NCBI GenBank assembly: GCA_035943635.1
Contig: DASZBX010000064.1
Coordinates: 1-64,000, forward strand
Direction of reading: 5' to 3'
Length of the DNA stretch: 64,000 nucleotides
Source: DASZBX01 sp035943635
GTDB lineage: Bacteria; Actinomycetota; Actinomycetes; Streptomycetales; Catenulisporaceae
Shown: positions 27,132 to 36,432 of the stretch, in pieces
Layout: each line of letters begins with the position of its first letter
Position numbering within the stretch: the first letter of the stretch is position 1
The notes under the pieces: generated by a model
What the model saw: only the letters and a program-made list of their open reading frames with translations
What the model was told of the DNA's origin: nothing
The model's database searches: none
Position numbers and translations under genes: made by a program

Positions 27132-27914
27132 ATGACCGATGTACTCGACCTGGTCGACGTCTCACTTGTCCGTGACGGGAAGAAGTTGCTGGCCGGGATC
27201 ACTTGGCAGGTCTCCACCGGGGAACGCTGGGTCGTCGTCGGCCCGAACGGCGCCGGCAAGACCACCCTGATCCAGATCGCGGCCGCCCAGATGCACCCGT
27301 CCAGCGGCTCGGCCGCCGTGCTGGGCCAGCGGCTCGGCAAGGTGGACGTGTTCGAGCTGCGCGCCCGGATCGGTCTGACCTCCGCGTCGATCGACCAGCG
27401 GATCCCGGGCCTGGAGACCGCGCGCGACGTCGTGCTGACCGCCAGCTACGGCCAGCTGGCCCGCTGGCGCGAGAAATACGAGGAGCTGGACACCGACCGG
27501 GCCGAGGACCTGCTGGTCTGGTGGGGGATGGAGGGCTTCGCGGACCGCTCCTACGGCACCCTGTCCTCGGGCGAGCGCAAGCGGGTGCTGGTGGCCCGGG
27601 CGCTGATGACCGACCCGGAGCTGCTGCTGCTGGACGAGCCGGCCGCCGGCCTGGACCTGGCCGGCCGGGAGGACCTGGTGCGCCGGCTGGGCAACCACGC
27701 CGCCGACCCGAACTCCCCGGTGACCATCCTGGTGACCCACCACGTGGAGGAGATCCCGCCGGGCTTCACCCACGTGCTGATGGTCCGCCAGGGCGCGATC
27801 GTGGCGGCCGGGCCGATACAGTTCACCCTCACCCCGGAGAACCTCTCCGCCTGTTACGGTCTGCCGCTCGCGGTCGAGACCGTCGACGGACGGTACTACG
27901 CCCGGGGCGTCTGA
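27132..27914 (+). CDS. ABC transporter ATP-binding protein
   Basis: Predicted 260-aa ATPase with Walker A GPNGAGKTT, signature LSSGERKRVL, Walker B LLLLDEPAAGLDL and the H-loop VTHHVEEIP. No permease gene adjoins it, so it may be a stand-alone ATPase (YbbA/ModF-like) or work with a permease elsewhere. ATG at 27132 is 8 bases after TAGGGT (27118-27123), suggesting a leaderless mRNA. ATG at 27126 is the alternative. Confidence 0.88.
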   Translation: MTDVLDLVDVSLVRDGKKLLAGITWQVSTGERWVVVGPNGAGKTTLIQIAAAQMHPSSGSAAVLGQRLGKVDVFELRARIGLTSASIDQRIPGLETARDVVLTASYGQLARWREKYEELDTDRAEDLLVWWGMEGFADRSYGTLSSGERKRVLVARALMTDPELLLLDEPAAGLDLAGREDLVRRLGNHAADPNSPVTILVTHHVEEIPPGFTHVLMVRQGAIVAAGPIQFTLTPENLSACYGLPLAVETVDGRYYARGV

Positions 27915-27933
27915 CCCGGCTTCCCGGCGCGGC

Positions 27934-27974
27934 GGCCGGGGCCGGATATATCTGTGATATATCCGACCCCGGCC
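27934..27974 (+). terminator. Terminator hairpin after the ABC gene
   Basis: An 18-bp stem (27934-27951 / 27957-27974) with one G/T mismatch and a CTGTG loop lies 20 bp after the stop codon. The top of the stem is AT-rich (ATAT). It separates the ABC gene from the TSUP gene. Confidence 0.7.
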
Positions 27975-28019
27975 CTTGCGGAGCGCTGTCCCGGCAGGGG
28001 CGGGCGCTAAGATCACACG

Positions 28020-28901
28020 GTGTCGATATCCGCGCATGACCTGATCGAAGCGGTCTCGATCCTCGGCGCCGGCCTGGCCGCCGGGACGATCAACACCGTG
28101 GTCGGCTCGGGGACCCTGATCACCTTCCCCACGCTGCTCGCCTTCGGCTACTCGCCGTTGGTGGCCAACGTGTCGAACACGGTCGGCCTGGTCCCCGGGG
28201 TGATGTCCGGCATCGCCGGGATGCGCCGGGAACTGGACGGCCAGAAGTCCCGGCTGCTGTTCCTCGGCTCCGGCTCCCTGCTCGGCGGGATCCTGGGCGC
28301 GATCCTGTTGCTGTCGCTGCCATCCGACGCGTTCAAGGCGATCGTGCCGGTGCTGATCGGCCTTGCGCTGGTGCTCGTGGTGGTCCAGCCGCGCCTGTCC
28401 GCCCGGGTCGCGGCCCGGCGCGACGCCCCGGTGCCGGGGACGGCTGCGGTCCCGGCCCCGGGCCCGGCCGAATCAGAGGGCGTCGACGCGGCGGCCGAAT
28501 CCGAGCCCGGCACGGTGGCGACCGCGGCGCGGCCCAAACCCCAGGTGTCCCGCGGCGGGCTGGTCCTGTGGGCGCTGGTCTTCGGCACCGGCGTGTACGG
28601 CGGCTACTTCGGCGCGGCCCAGGGCGTGCTGCTGCTCGCCTTCCTGGGCATCTCCTTCACCGACCCGATGAAGCAGCTGAACGGGACCAAGAACGTGCTG
28701 GCCGCGCTGGTCAACGGCGTGGCCGCGGTCATCTTCATCGTGCTCTCGCCGGTGAACTGGACGGTGGTCGCGCTGGTCGCGGCCGGGTCGATCATCGGCG
28801 GCCAGGTCGGGGCCCGGATCGGCCGGCGGCTGCCGCCGACGGCGCTGCGGGTGCTGATCGTGTGCGTCGGCGTCGCGGCGTTGGTCAAACTCCTGGTTTA
28901 G
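28020..28901 (+). CDS. TSUP (TauE/SafE) family membrane transporter
   Basis: Predicted 293-aa membrane protein of the sulfite/sulfonate exporter superfamily. Two related halves (AGTINTVVGSGTLITFPTLL and GTGVYGGYFGAAQGVLLLAF) with about 8 hydrophobic helices are joined by a roughly 50-residue hydrophilic Pro/Glu-rich loop. The substrate is unknown. The GTG start is 6 bases behind a TAAGAT hexamer (28008-28013), probably leaderless. It is convergent with the pseudokinase gene, with only 12 bp between stops. Confidence 0.88.
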   Translation: MSISAHDLIEAVSILGAGLAAGTINTVVGSGTLITFPTLLAFGYSPLVANVSNTVGLVPGVMSGIAGMRRELDGQKSRLLFLGSGSLLGGILGAILLLSLPSDAFKAIVPVLIGLALVLVVVQPRLSARVAARRDAPVPGTAAVPAPGPAESEGVDAAAESEPGTVATAARPKPQVSRGGLVLWALVFGTGVYGGYFGAAQGVLLLAFLGISFTDPMKQLNGTKNVLAALVNGVAAVIFIVLSPVNWTVVALVAAGSIIGGQVGARIGRRLPPTALRVLIVCVGVAALVKLLV

Positions 28902-28913
28902 CAAGTCCGGGAT

Positions 28914-31052
28914 TCAGCCCTGGCTCTGGCCCGCGCCCGGTGCCTGACCGGGCTGCTGTTGCTGCGGGTAGGCGGCCTGCGGGTAGCCGCGCTGGGCAAT
29001 GGGCGGCGCGTAGGTGCCGTGGCCGCCTTGTGCGGGCGGTGGTGCGGCCGCCGACGGCACGCCGTAGGGCGCAGTCCCGTAAGCCGGTCCGGCAGCGCCC
29101 ACGGCCCCGGTGGTCCTCGGGCGGAGGTATCCCAGCGCGCTGGCCACGAGCCCGGCGAGCGTCGCGACGAAGCCGATCCACCACCCGTAGGAGATCGAGA
29201 CCCGGGCTACCCCGATGAGCCGCGCGTTCAACCCGATCACCTGGAACAGCGGCATCACCTGGAGCACGAACGCGATCGCGGCCGGGATGATCAGCATGGT
29301 GGCCGTCAGCGGACGGCTCGGGGTGCGCAAGAACAGGACCTGGACCAGGATCGCGAGCAGGCAGCAGCCCTCGGGCAGGATCGACATCTGGCTCCACTCC
29401 AAGGACGAGATGCGGGTGCTTCCGTCGGTGCCGAAGAGCAGGAAGGCGGCGATCACGGCCGCCACGGCGCCGACCCCGGCCGTGATCCGGATTCCGAGGC
29501 CCACCGGGCGGATCGGCGGCGTTACCGGCACCGGCGTCGGGATCCGGGCGGTTTCGGCCCGGTCCGCGAACAGCCCGGCGAGGCCGAGCGCCAGCGCGAC
29601 GGCGGCGCTCGTCAGGCCGAGGTAACCGCCCGCGTGCAGGACCACCGACGGCTGGCCGAAGTCGGCCGGGGTGGGGATGCCGGCGACCCAGAGGTAGCAG
29701 CCCACTTCAGCGGTCAGGCCGAGCAGGGCGAAGCCCGCGCACAGCTTGCCCAGCCGCCGGGACACCAGCGCCGCGATCACGCCGAACAGCGCGGTGCCCA
29801 GGACCGGCAGCATCAGCGGCAGGACCAGACCCAGGATGCCCGGCTTCGGTTCGGTGGAACCGCCGGCGTCGGTCTTGAGCATGGCGAACAGGGTGCCGGA
29901 GTAGGCCTGCGCGGCGGTTTCGCCGGCGTACCTGACCGATCCCCAGGAGGCGGCGACGGCGATCAGCGCGGTCACGGTGGCGGCGAGCGCGGTCAGCAGC
30001 CAGAGCGTGCGGCTCGGCGTCCAGGGCGGCGGGGCGGGGAAGGGCGGAGCGACGCCCTGGGCCGGGACCGCAAGGGGCTGCGGAGCCGGATTCTGCACCG
30101 GGCGGACCGGTGCCGGATGGACGGCCGGATTCTGGGCCTGGCCGTACGGCGTCGGACTTGCGGCGGAGTTCGGTACTGGCCGGGCCGGTGCCGGACCGTT
30201 CGGCGGGCCCGGCACCGGGGTCGAGCCCATTGCCGGTCGTGCGTTCGCCGCCAGCAGCGCGTCCACCTGCTCCCGCGCGACGGCCGGGGTGAGCACCGCG
30301 GCCTGGTTCCGGGTCAGCAGCGCCATCACGATCGTGGTCAGCGGCGCACCGTGGCGCGGGGCGGGCGGCGTCTCGTTCTGCACCGTGGCGGCCGTCGCCT
30401 GCGGGGTCGGCCGGGCGAACGGGGAGGTGCCGTCGAGCAGGTGGTACAGCGTCGCGCCGGCCGAGAAGACGTCGCCGCCGAACGTGGCCTGGCCGGTGCG
30501 GACCCGGTGCGGGTCGGCGAACTCCAGCGCCGCGGGGTCCGGGAAGGACTTGACCGGGGTGGCGCAGAAGCCGGTCAGCACGATCCGGCCGTCGTCGCAG
30601 CGCACGACCGCGGCCGGGCGCACCCCGCGGTGCGCCACCCCGGCCGAGTGCGCCGCGGCCAGCGCGCCGAGCACGGCCGAGGCGACCCGGGCGGCCTCGA
30701 GCATCGGCAGCGGGCCGCCGGCGGCCACGATCCGGGCCAGGTTCGTCCCGGACAGCGCCTCGGTCACGATCCACAGCCGGTTCTGTTCCTCGACCACGCC
30801 GTAGACGGTCAGCACGGCCGGGTCCTCGTGCAGCAGGGCCAGCCGCTCGACCTCCCAGCGCACCTGCCCGGCCTGGGCCCGGCGCTCGTCCGGGGTGGCG
30901 GCCGGCGGGAAGTGGATCTCGTGCACGGCCAAGGGTTTCCCGCTCGACCGGTGCACCGCGGTCAGGGTCTGCGCCCCGCCCGGGCCGGGGCGACGGGAGA
31001 GGGTGAACTGCACGGTCGGACTGTTCTGATCGAATCCGGGCTGTCCGGTCAT
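28914..31052 (-). CDS. Membrane-anchored kinase-like protein lacking catalytic residues
   Basis: Predicted 712-aa protein. Residues about 15-270 follow the Ser/Thr kinase fold, with VYGVVEEQNRLWIVTEALSG as the hinge and GDVFSAGATLYHLLDGTSPF as the APE-to-F helix region. The catalytic loop HRDxKxxN reads HRGVRPAA, the DFG reads TGF and the ATP-binding Lys region reads LAVHEIHF, so it is predicted to be a pseudokinase. A Pro/Ala-rich linker (about 275-360) leads to roughly eight transmembrane helices and a Gln/Tyr/Pro-rich C-terminal tail. The ATG follows GGGGGAAG. Confidence 0.78.
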   Translation of the reverse strand: MTGQPGFDQNSPTVQFTLSRRPGPGGAQTLTAVHRSSGKPLAVHEIHFPPAATPDERRAQAGQVRWEVERLALLHEDPAVLTVYGVVEEQNRLWIVTEALSGTNLARIVAAGGPLPMLEAARVASAVLGALAAAHSAGVAHRGVRPAAVVRCDDGRIVLTGFCATPVKSFPDPAALEFADPHRVRTGQATFGGDVFSAGATLYHLLDGTSPFARPTPQATAATVQNETPPAPRHGAPLTTIVMALLTRNQAAVLTPAVAREQVDALLAANARPAMGSTPVPGPPNGPAPARPVPNSAASPTPYGQAQNPAVHPAPVRPVQNPAPQPLAVPAQGVAPPFPAPPPWTPSRTLWLLTALAATVTALIAVAASWGSVRYAGETAAQAYSGTLFAMLKTDAGGSTEPKPGILGLVLPLMLPVLGTALFGVIAALVSRRLGKLCAGFALLGLTAEVGCYLWVAGIPTPADFGQPSVVLHAGGYLGLTSAAVALALGLAGLFADRAETARIPTPVPVTPPIRPVGLGIRITAGVGAVAAVIAAFLLFGTDGSTRISSLEWSQMSILPEGCCLLAILVQVLFLRTPSRPLTATMLIIPAAIAFVLQVMPLFQVIGLNARLIGVARVSISYGWWIGFVATLAGLVASALGYLRPRTTGAVGAAGPAYGTAPYGVPSAAAPPPAQGGHGTYAPPIAQRGYPQAAYPQQQQPGQAPGAGQSQG

Positions 31053-31230
31053 CGAGCTTCCCCCACTCACCATGCGCGTCGACGGCGGCGGCGGCACGGC
31101 GCCGGCGGCCCGGCCGAGCCGATCCGCCGGCCCCTCCCATCATATGAGGGCTCTGACCGAATGGTCAGCATCCGGCGGGCCGGATTCGGAGCGGATCAGG
31201 CGGATCGCGCTGGGGGCGAAGGCTTTCGGC

Positions 31231-32184
31231 TCAGTCCTTCGAGCCGGACTTCGATCCCGACTTCTTCGACGTGGACTTCGGCGCGGACCCCGGACCCGAC
31301 TTGTCCTTCGCCCCGGACTTCTTGCCGGACTTCTTCCCGACCCCCGGCCCCGGCCCCGATTCCGTCGCCGGACCCGGCTCGGCCACCGTTTCCCCGGCCG
31401 GGTCCGCCGAGTCGGCCAGCCGCCGGGTCCAGTAGAGGTCGGTCACGTACGGGATCTCGATCCGGGTGCCCCGGGTCTGCTCGTGCCGGTCGAGCACCGC
31501 TTCGAGCTGGCCGCGTATCTGTGTCCGGCTGGTCTCGTCCAGGGCGCTGATCACGCTCGACGTCAGCGCCTGGCCGAGCACGCCCTCGCGGTCGGTCAGG
31601 TACGGGTTCTCCACGTGCGCCTCGTGCAGCGGGCCCCAGCCGGGCCGGCCGTCCAGGATGCCGCGCCAGATCCCGTCGCCGTGGCCGGGCACCGCGTCCG
31701 TGCGCCACAGCTGGTAGATCCGGGAGTACTCGGCCACCCACGGCACGGTCATGTCCAGGGTGTTCCAGACCAGCGCCAGCGCCCCGCCCGGGCGCAGCAC
31801 CCGGCGGGCCTCGGCCAGCGCGGCCGGGGCGTCGAACCAGTGCCAGGCCTGGGCTGCGACCACCACGTCCACCGAGTGCTCGGGCAGTCCGGTCGCTTCG
31901 GCCAGGCCGGCCGTCACGGTGATCTGGGGCAGCACCTCGGCCAGCCGTTCGCGCATCGCGGCCACCGGTTCCACCGCGATCACCCGGGCCCCGGTCAGCG
32001 CCAGCAGCCGGGTGAACTTGCCGGTGCCGGCGCCCAGGTCCGCCACCGACTTGCCCGGGCCCAGGTCGAGCGCGTCGGCGAGGACGCCGAGGGACCGCAG
32101 GGGATAAGACGGGCGTACCCGTTCATAATCCCGCGCGGCGAGCTGATAGCCGATTTCGGCCGCCCGGTGCATGGCCACGGACAT
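31231..32184 (-). CDS. SAM-dependent methyltransferase with Lys/Ser-rich tail
   Basis: Predicted 317-aa class I methyltransferase. Motif I is VADLGAGTGKFTRLL, post-I is VIAVEPVAAM, and motif IV-like VDVVVAAQAWHWFD is typical of the Ubie/TAM-like family. The last about 45 residues are a highly basic low-complexity tail built from KKSGKKSG and SKSGSKD-type repeats, which could bind nucleic acid or membranes. The start is uncertain among ATG at 32184, GTG at 32178 and ATG at 32172. A TAGGTT hexamer lies just upstream. Its substrate is unknown. Confidence 0.8.
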   Translation of the reverse strand: MSVAMHRAAEIGYQLAARDYERVRPSYPLRSLGVLADALDLGPGKSVADLGAGTGKFTRLLALTGARVIAVEPVAAMRERLAEVLPQITVTAGLAEATGLPEHSVDVVVAAQAWHWFDAPAALAEARRVLRPGGALALVWNTLDMTVPWVAEYSRIYQLWRTDAVPGHGDGIWRGILDGRPGWGPLHEAHVENPYLTDREGVLGQALTSSVISALDETSRTQIRGQLEAVLDRHEQTRGTRIEIPYVTDLYWTRRLADSADPAGETVAEPGPATESGPGPGVGKKSGKKSGAKDKSGPGSAPKSTSKKSGSKSGSKD

Positions 32185-32442
32185 AGAACCTAACACCAGG
32201 GATCATGATTTTACCGCATTGGATGGTGACCAGCCGGAGACTTAAAGATGACAATCGGATAACCAACCCCCATCTGCCTCTCCTGTACGCCGCGACCCGG
32301 CTACCGTACGGCCACGGCCCAACCCCCGGTCCGTACGCCGCCGCATCCCGCGTGGGAAGGAAAAGACCAGCGGTTACTACAGACAGCAAGGGGGGCAGGC
32401 GCATACAATTTCGTCCACTTGAACCCGAGAAGGGACATACCC

Positions 32443-34626
32443 GTGGGACGCGCACCTACCCGTTTAGGGGCGCCCGAGGCGTCGCGCGCGGTGTTACTCG
32501 GCATAGACGACTACACCGAATCACCGGATCTGGACTCACTTCCGGCGGTTGTCGACAATGTGGACCGCCTGGCTGAGTTGCTCACCGCGCCGGAAGTCTG
32601 GGGCTTGCCGCCCGAGAACTGTACCGTATTGCACAACCCGCTTGATCCACTCGCCACCCTGGACGCCATCCACGAGGCGGCGGCGGCGGCGACCGACACC
32701 TTCCTGTTCTACTACGCCGGACACGGACTGCTTTCCCCGACCAACGCGGAATTACACCTCGCGTTGCCGGGTACTGCCACGGCCCGCCTCTACCGCGCCC
32801 TGCGGTACGACGACCTGCGCAATCAGTTCAACTCCTACTGCGCGGCGGAACAGAAGATCGCGATCCTCGACTGCTGCTACAGCGGCCGGGCGTTGCAGGG
32901 CTCGATGGGCGGCACCGCCCAGCTGGCCGACCAGTCGATGGCCGAGGGGATGTACGTGCTGACCGCCGCGTCCGACTCGGTCGCGGCCTGGGCGCCGCCC
33001 GGCGAGCGCTACACCGCGTTCACCGGCGAACTGATCCGGGCGATCGAGAACGGCCTGCCCGGCGGCGACGAGATGGTCGAGGCCGAGCCGCTGTACTACT
33101 GGCTGCGCCAGGAGCTGGCGGCCAAGGGCCGGCCGATCCCGCAGCAGCGGGCCCGGACCGCCGGCCGGCCGATCACCGTGGTCAACAACATGTTCGGCCG
33201 GGTGCTCCAGCCGGCCGACCCGGAGCCGGATTCCAGCGACCCGCTGGAAATGGCCCGCCGGGCCCTGGGCCTGGGTCCGGGCGAACTGAGCCCGCAGGCG
33301 ATCCTGGCCGTGGCCGAGTACCTGGACTCGATCGACCTGACCGAAGCCGCGTTCGACTTCTACCCGCAGGCCGGGGCCCTGATCGGCGGCAACTGGCCGT
33401 CCGACCGGGCGGCCCGGCTGCTGCGCCGGATGATCGACTTCGGCGCCGAGGCCCAGGGCGCCCAGCTGTTCCAGGCCATGGCCCGGGCGGTGGAGGGATT
33501 CGCCTCGGCCTCGGCCTACCTGGTCACCGCGCTCGCCGCGGAGGACCTGCAGGACCAGGCCGACGCCCTGCTCGACATGGTCGCGGTGCACTACCGCGAG
33601 ATGGACCTGCTCACGTTCGTCAACTACCTCAGCGCGGGCCGCAACAAGGGCCTGGCCGACCGGGCCCTGCTGGCCGCCGCGCTGGCCGGGGACGCCGAGT
33701 ACATCCTGAGCCTGGTCGACCAGCTGCGCCAGCACAACCGGACCAAGGAGGCCGACACCCTGCTCGACGGGGTGATCACCGCCCGTCCGTCCAGTGCGCT
33801 GGGCCTGCTCGAACAGCTGCGGGCGCAGAACCGGCAGGCCGACCAGACCCAGCTGCTGCACCTGATCACGCACGCCTCCCCGGACGTGTGCGGGCAGGTG
33901 GTCGAGTCGCTCTGGCGCGGCGGCCAGGACGGCGCGATCCGCCAGGTCCTGGGCGCGGCCGCCGAGTGGCCGCTGTCCTCGCTGGTCCGGCTGCGGCTCT
34001 CCCCGTCCGACCCGCACCACTCCGGCGCGCTGGCCGACCTGCTCACCCAGGCCCTGGCCAACCGTCCGCCGGAGGAGTTCGTCGAGGCCTTCCAGGCCTT
34101 CGAGGAGCAGGGCCAGCACGAGTACGGCGAGGTGCTGGCCGGGCTGCTGTTCTCCCAGCGGGTCGAACTGGTCCCGCCGGTGGCACACGAACTGGGCCGC
34201 CAGTCCCTGGTCAAGGCGCTCGGTCTGGTGCTGTTCCGGTACGCGGCGGTGGCCGACCCGGACGACCTGGCCCAGCTGGTGGCCGGGCTGTGGCACAGCG
34301 GCAACGACGGCAGCAGCGCGGCCTTGCACGGCGCGCTGACCGTGCGCGGCGACAGCGGCGCGGTGCTGGCCGCCTTCCAGCGGGCCGGGATCGGCACCCT
34401 GGCGCAGCGCTACCTGGAGTACCTGGCGGACACGCTCACGCCGTCGGACCTGGTCCGGCTCAGCGTGATCCTGACCGACCAGGACCGGGTGGCCGAACAG
34501 AACATGATGCTCGGCCGCTCCGCCCGGCGGGACGACCACGGCGAGGTGGTCGCCGCCCTGCACCGGGCCGGCCAGCACGCCCAGGCGTACTACCTGGCCG
34601 AACGGCGCGAGGAGTTCGCCCGCTAG
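32443..34626 (+). CDS. Caspase-like (peptidase C14) protein with long helical C-terminal region
   Basis: Predicted 727-aa protein. Residues about 15-245 are a caspase-fold protease domain: catalytic His94 in FYYAGHG and Cys145 in LDCCYSG. Residues about 270-727 are an Ala/Leu-rich, entirely helical region of repeat-like units without a known domain, perhaps a scaffold or sensor. No signal peptide is present. The GTG start follows AGAAGGGA; a TTG 24 bp upstream lacks a ribosome site. Actinobacterial caspase-like proteins are often tied to signalling or defence by fusion partners, but none of the known effector or sensor domains is visible here. It is monocistronic with a strong terminator. Confidence 0.8.
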   Translation: MGRAPTRLGAPEASRAVLLGIDDYTESPDLDSLPAVVDNVDRLAELLTAPEVWGLPPENCTVLHNPLDPLATLDAIHEAAAAATDTFLFYYAGHGLLSPTNAELHLALPGTATARLYRALRYDDLRNQFNSYCAAEQKIAILDCCYSGRALQGSMGGTAQLADQSMAEGMYVLTAASDSVAAWAPPGERYTAFTGELIRAIENGLPGGDEMVEAEPLYYWLRQELAAKGRPIPQQRARTAGRPITVVNNMFGRVLQPADPEPDSSDPLEMARRALGLGPGELSPQAILAVAEYLDSIDLTEAAFDFYPQAGALIGGNWPSDRAARLLRRMIDFGAEAQGAQLFQAMARAVEGFASASAYLVTALAAEDLQDQADALLDMVAVHYREMDLLTFVNYLSAGRNKGLADRALLAAALAGDAEYILSLVDQLRQHNRTKEADTLLDGVITARPSSALGLLEQLRAQNRQADQTQLLHLITHASPDVCGQVVESLWRGGQDGAIRQVLGAAAEWPLSSLVRLRLSPSDPHHSGALADLLTQALANRPPEEFVEAFQAFEEQGQHEYGEVLAGLLFSQRVELVPPVAHELGRQSLVKALGLVLFRYAAVADPDDLAQLVAGLWHSGNDGSSAALHGALTVRGDSGAVLAAFQRAGIGTLAQRYLEYLADTLTPSDLVRLSVILTDQDRVAEQNMMLGRSARRDDHGEVVAALHRAGQHAQAYYLAERREEFAR

Positions 34627-35070
34627 GCGAAGGTCCGACGAAGGTCCTCGTGCCGCCGGGCTGCCGGTTCGAGACACCAGACAGGACGCGGGAAGACGAA
34701 GGCGCAGGGCCGGACGAGCTGATCGAGCTCGTCCGGCCCTGCGCCTTCGGCGTCTGCGGCGCCGGTGCGCCGAGCGGTGGCGGCGGCCGGCATTCGGTAA
34801 CTGTTTGAGGACTCTTCCGCCCTCGGGGGGCTCTGCCGACGGCCCGGGACTGGTAGCGTCCGAAGCCGACGTGGACGGATCCCGCGCGGCTCTCCGGCCG
34901 CCGAAGCAGGCCCGCCGGCCTCGGTCGCGGCGCCGGTCGGCGCCGGTCCGGGGCGCCCGGCGGCCTGCCCGGGAACGTCCGGCGCGCGTCGCGCGGCAGG
35001 GCCCGGCGACCGGATCCGAATCCCCGATTCGGCCCCGTGGCCGCAAGGTCCGTGGGATGATCGGACGGAT
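34627..35070. other. Intergenic region after the caspase-like gene
   Basis: This 444-bp gap holds the strong hairpin at 34698-34748. Beyond it I see no gene with a credible start and no recognised riboswitch ahead of the cobalt-precorrin methyltransferase gene. Confidence 0.5.
34698..34748. terminator. Very strong terminator hairpin, 23-bp perfect stem
   Basis: Positions 34698-34720 and 34726-34748 are perfectly complementary, with a GATCG loop. It starts 71 bp after the stop of the caspase-like gene. It has no U-tract, but a stem this long is a typical actinobacterial terminator. Confidence 0.75.
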
Positions 35071-36432
35071 ATGCGACAGGGTGACAGCGAGGGCGAGCGG
35101 CAGACCGGCGCGCGGCAGGACCGCGAGGGCCGTCCCGGCGGGCGTGTGACGGTGATCGGCTTCGACGGCCGGCCGCCGACCGGACCGGTCCGGGCCGCGC
35201 TGGCCGAGGCGACCCTCGTGGTCGGCAACATCCGGCACCTGGACGCGCTGCCGGTGCCGGAGCGGGCCCGGCGGATCTACATGGGCGGCCTGGACGCGGC
35301 CCTGACCCAGCTGGCCGTGAACCAGGGCCCCGCGGTGATCGTGGCCTCCGGCGACCCGGGTTTCTTCGGCGTGGTCCGGGCCCTGCGCGGCCGGGGGATC
35401 GCGATGCGCACCCTGCCCGCACCCTCCTCGGTGGCCACCGCCTTCGGCCGGATCGGCCTGCCCTGGGAGGACGCCCTGGTGGTCACCATGGGCATGGACA
35501 CCGAGGGCACCGACGGCGCCGAGGGCCGGGCCGGGGCGACCGTGCGCGCGGTCTACGACCCGGTGGCCGGCCGGCCGGTCTCCACCCTGCGCACCGCGGC
35601 CAACCTGTGCCGGGCGCACCCGAAGGTGGCGGTGCTCACCGGCGGCAGCCTGGGACCGGCCGAACTGGCCGCGCACCTGCTCGGCGACGGCAAGAACCCG
35701 CTGGACCGGACCCTGGTGGTGGCCCAGCGCCTGGGCGAGCCGGAGGAGTCGGTGGACTGGCTCAGCCTGCAGGAGGCCGCCGAGCGGCACCACTGGGGCG
35801 ACCCGAACCTGGTGCTGTGCCTGGACGAGGACCGCTTGTGGTCGGCCCGCCCGCCCCTGTTCGCCGGCTGGACCGGACCGCCGGGAGCCTGGGCGCTGCC
35901 GGAGAACGCGTTCGTGCACCGGGTCGGCCAGATCGCCCCGGTCGAGGTCCGGGCCCTGGCCCTGGCCCGGCTGGCCCCCCGGCCCGGGGTGCTGGTCTGG
36001 GACGTCGGGGCCGGTTCCGGCTCGGTCGGGATCGAGTGCGCCCGGCTGGGCGCCGCGGTGATCGCGGTGGAGCGGGACCCGGACTCGGCCGAGCGGATCG
36101 ACCTGAACGCGACCATGCACGGCGTGCCGATGCAGGTGGTCCGCGGCCAGGCGCCCGAGGTGCTGCTGGACCTGCCCGACCCGGACGCGGTGATGGTCGG
36201 CGGCGGCGGCCTGGAGGTGGTCCGGGCCGCGATCAACCGCGACCCGCGGATCGTGGTGGTCTCCCTGACCGCGATCGACCGGGTGGCCGAGGCCAAGGCC
36301 GCGCTGAAGGTGCCGGGCCGTAAGGTGGACGGCGTGCTGCTCCAGTCCTCGCGCCTGGCCGCGATGCCCGGCGACGCGCACCGCTTCGCCGCGGTGAACC
36401 CGGTCTTCATCCTGTGGAGCGAACGCTCGTGA
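35071..36432 (+). CDS. cobL: Precorrin-6Y C5,15-methyltransferase (decarboxylating), CbiE-CbiT fusion
   Basis: Predicted 453-aa fused enzyme of cobalamin synthesis. Residues about 25-230 are the CbiE tetrapyrrole methylase (VTVIGFDGRPP, ASGDPGFFG, APSSVATAFGRIGLPWEDAL). About 240-450 are the CbiT decarboxylating methyltransferase with the SAM loop VWDVGAGSGSVGIECARLG. It is 322 bp upstream of the BluB-CobT fusion on the same strand, forming a loose cobalamin cluster with it and cysG. The ATG at 35071 gives a short polar leader; a GTG at 35145 would also give a complete domain. Confidence 0.92.
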   Translation: MRQGDSEGERQTGARQDREGRPGGRVTVIGFDGRPPTGPVRAALAEATLVVGNIRHLDALPVPERARRIYMGGLDAALTQLAVNQGPAVIVASGDPGFFGVVRALRGRGIAMRTLPAPSSVATAFGRIGLPWEDALVVTMGMDTEGTDGAEGRAGATVRAVYDPVAGRPVSTLRTAANLCRAHPKVAVLTGGSLGPAELAAHLLGDGKNPLDRTLVVAQRLGEPEESVDWLSLQEAAERHHWGDPNLVLCLDEDRLWSARPPLFAGWTGPPGAWALPENAFVHRVGQIAPVEVRALALARLAPRPGVLVWDVGAGSGSVGIECARLGAAVIAVERDPDSAERIDLNATMHGVPMQVVRGQAPEVLLDLPDPDAVMVGGGGLEVVRAAINRDPRIVVVSLTAIDRVAEAKAALKVPGRKVDGVLLQSSRLAAMPGDAHRFAAVNPVFILWSERS

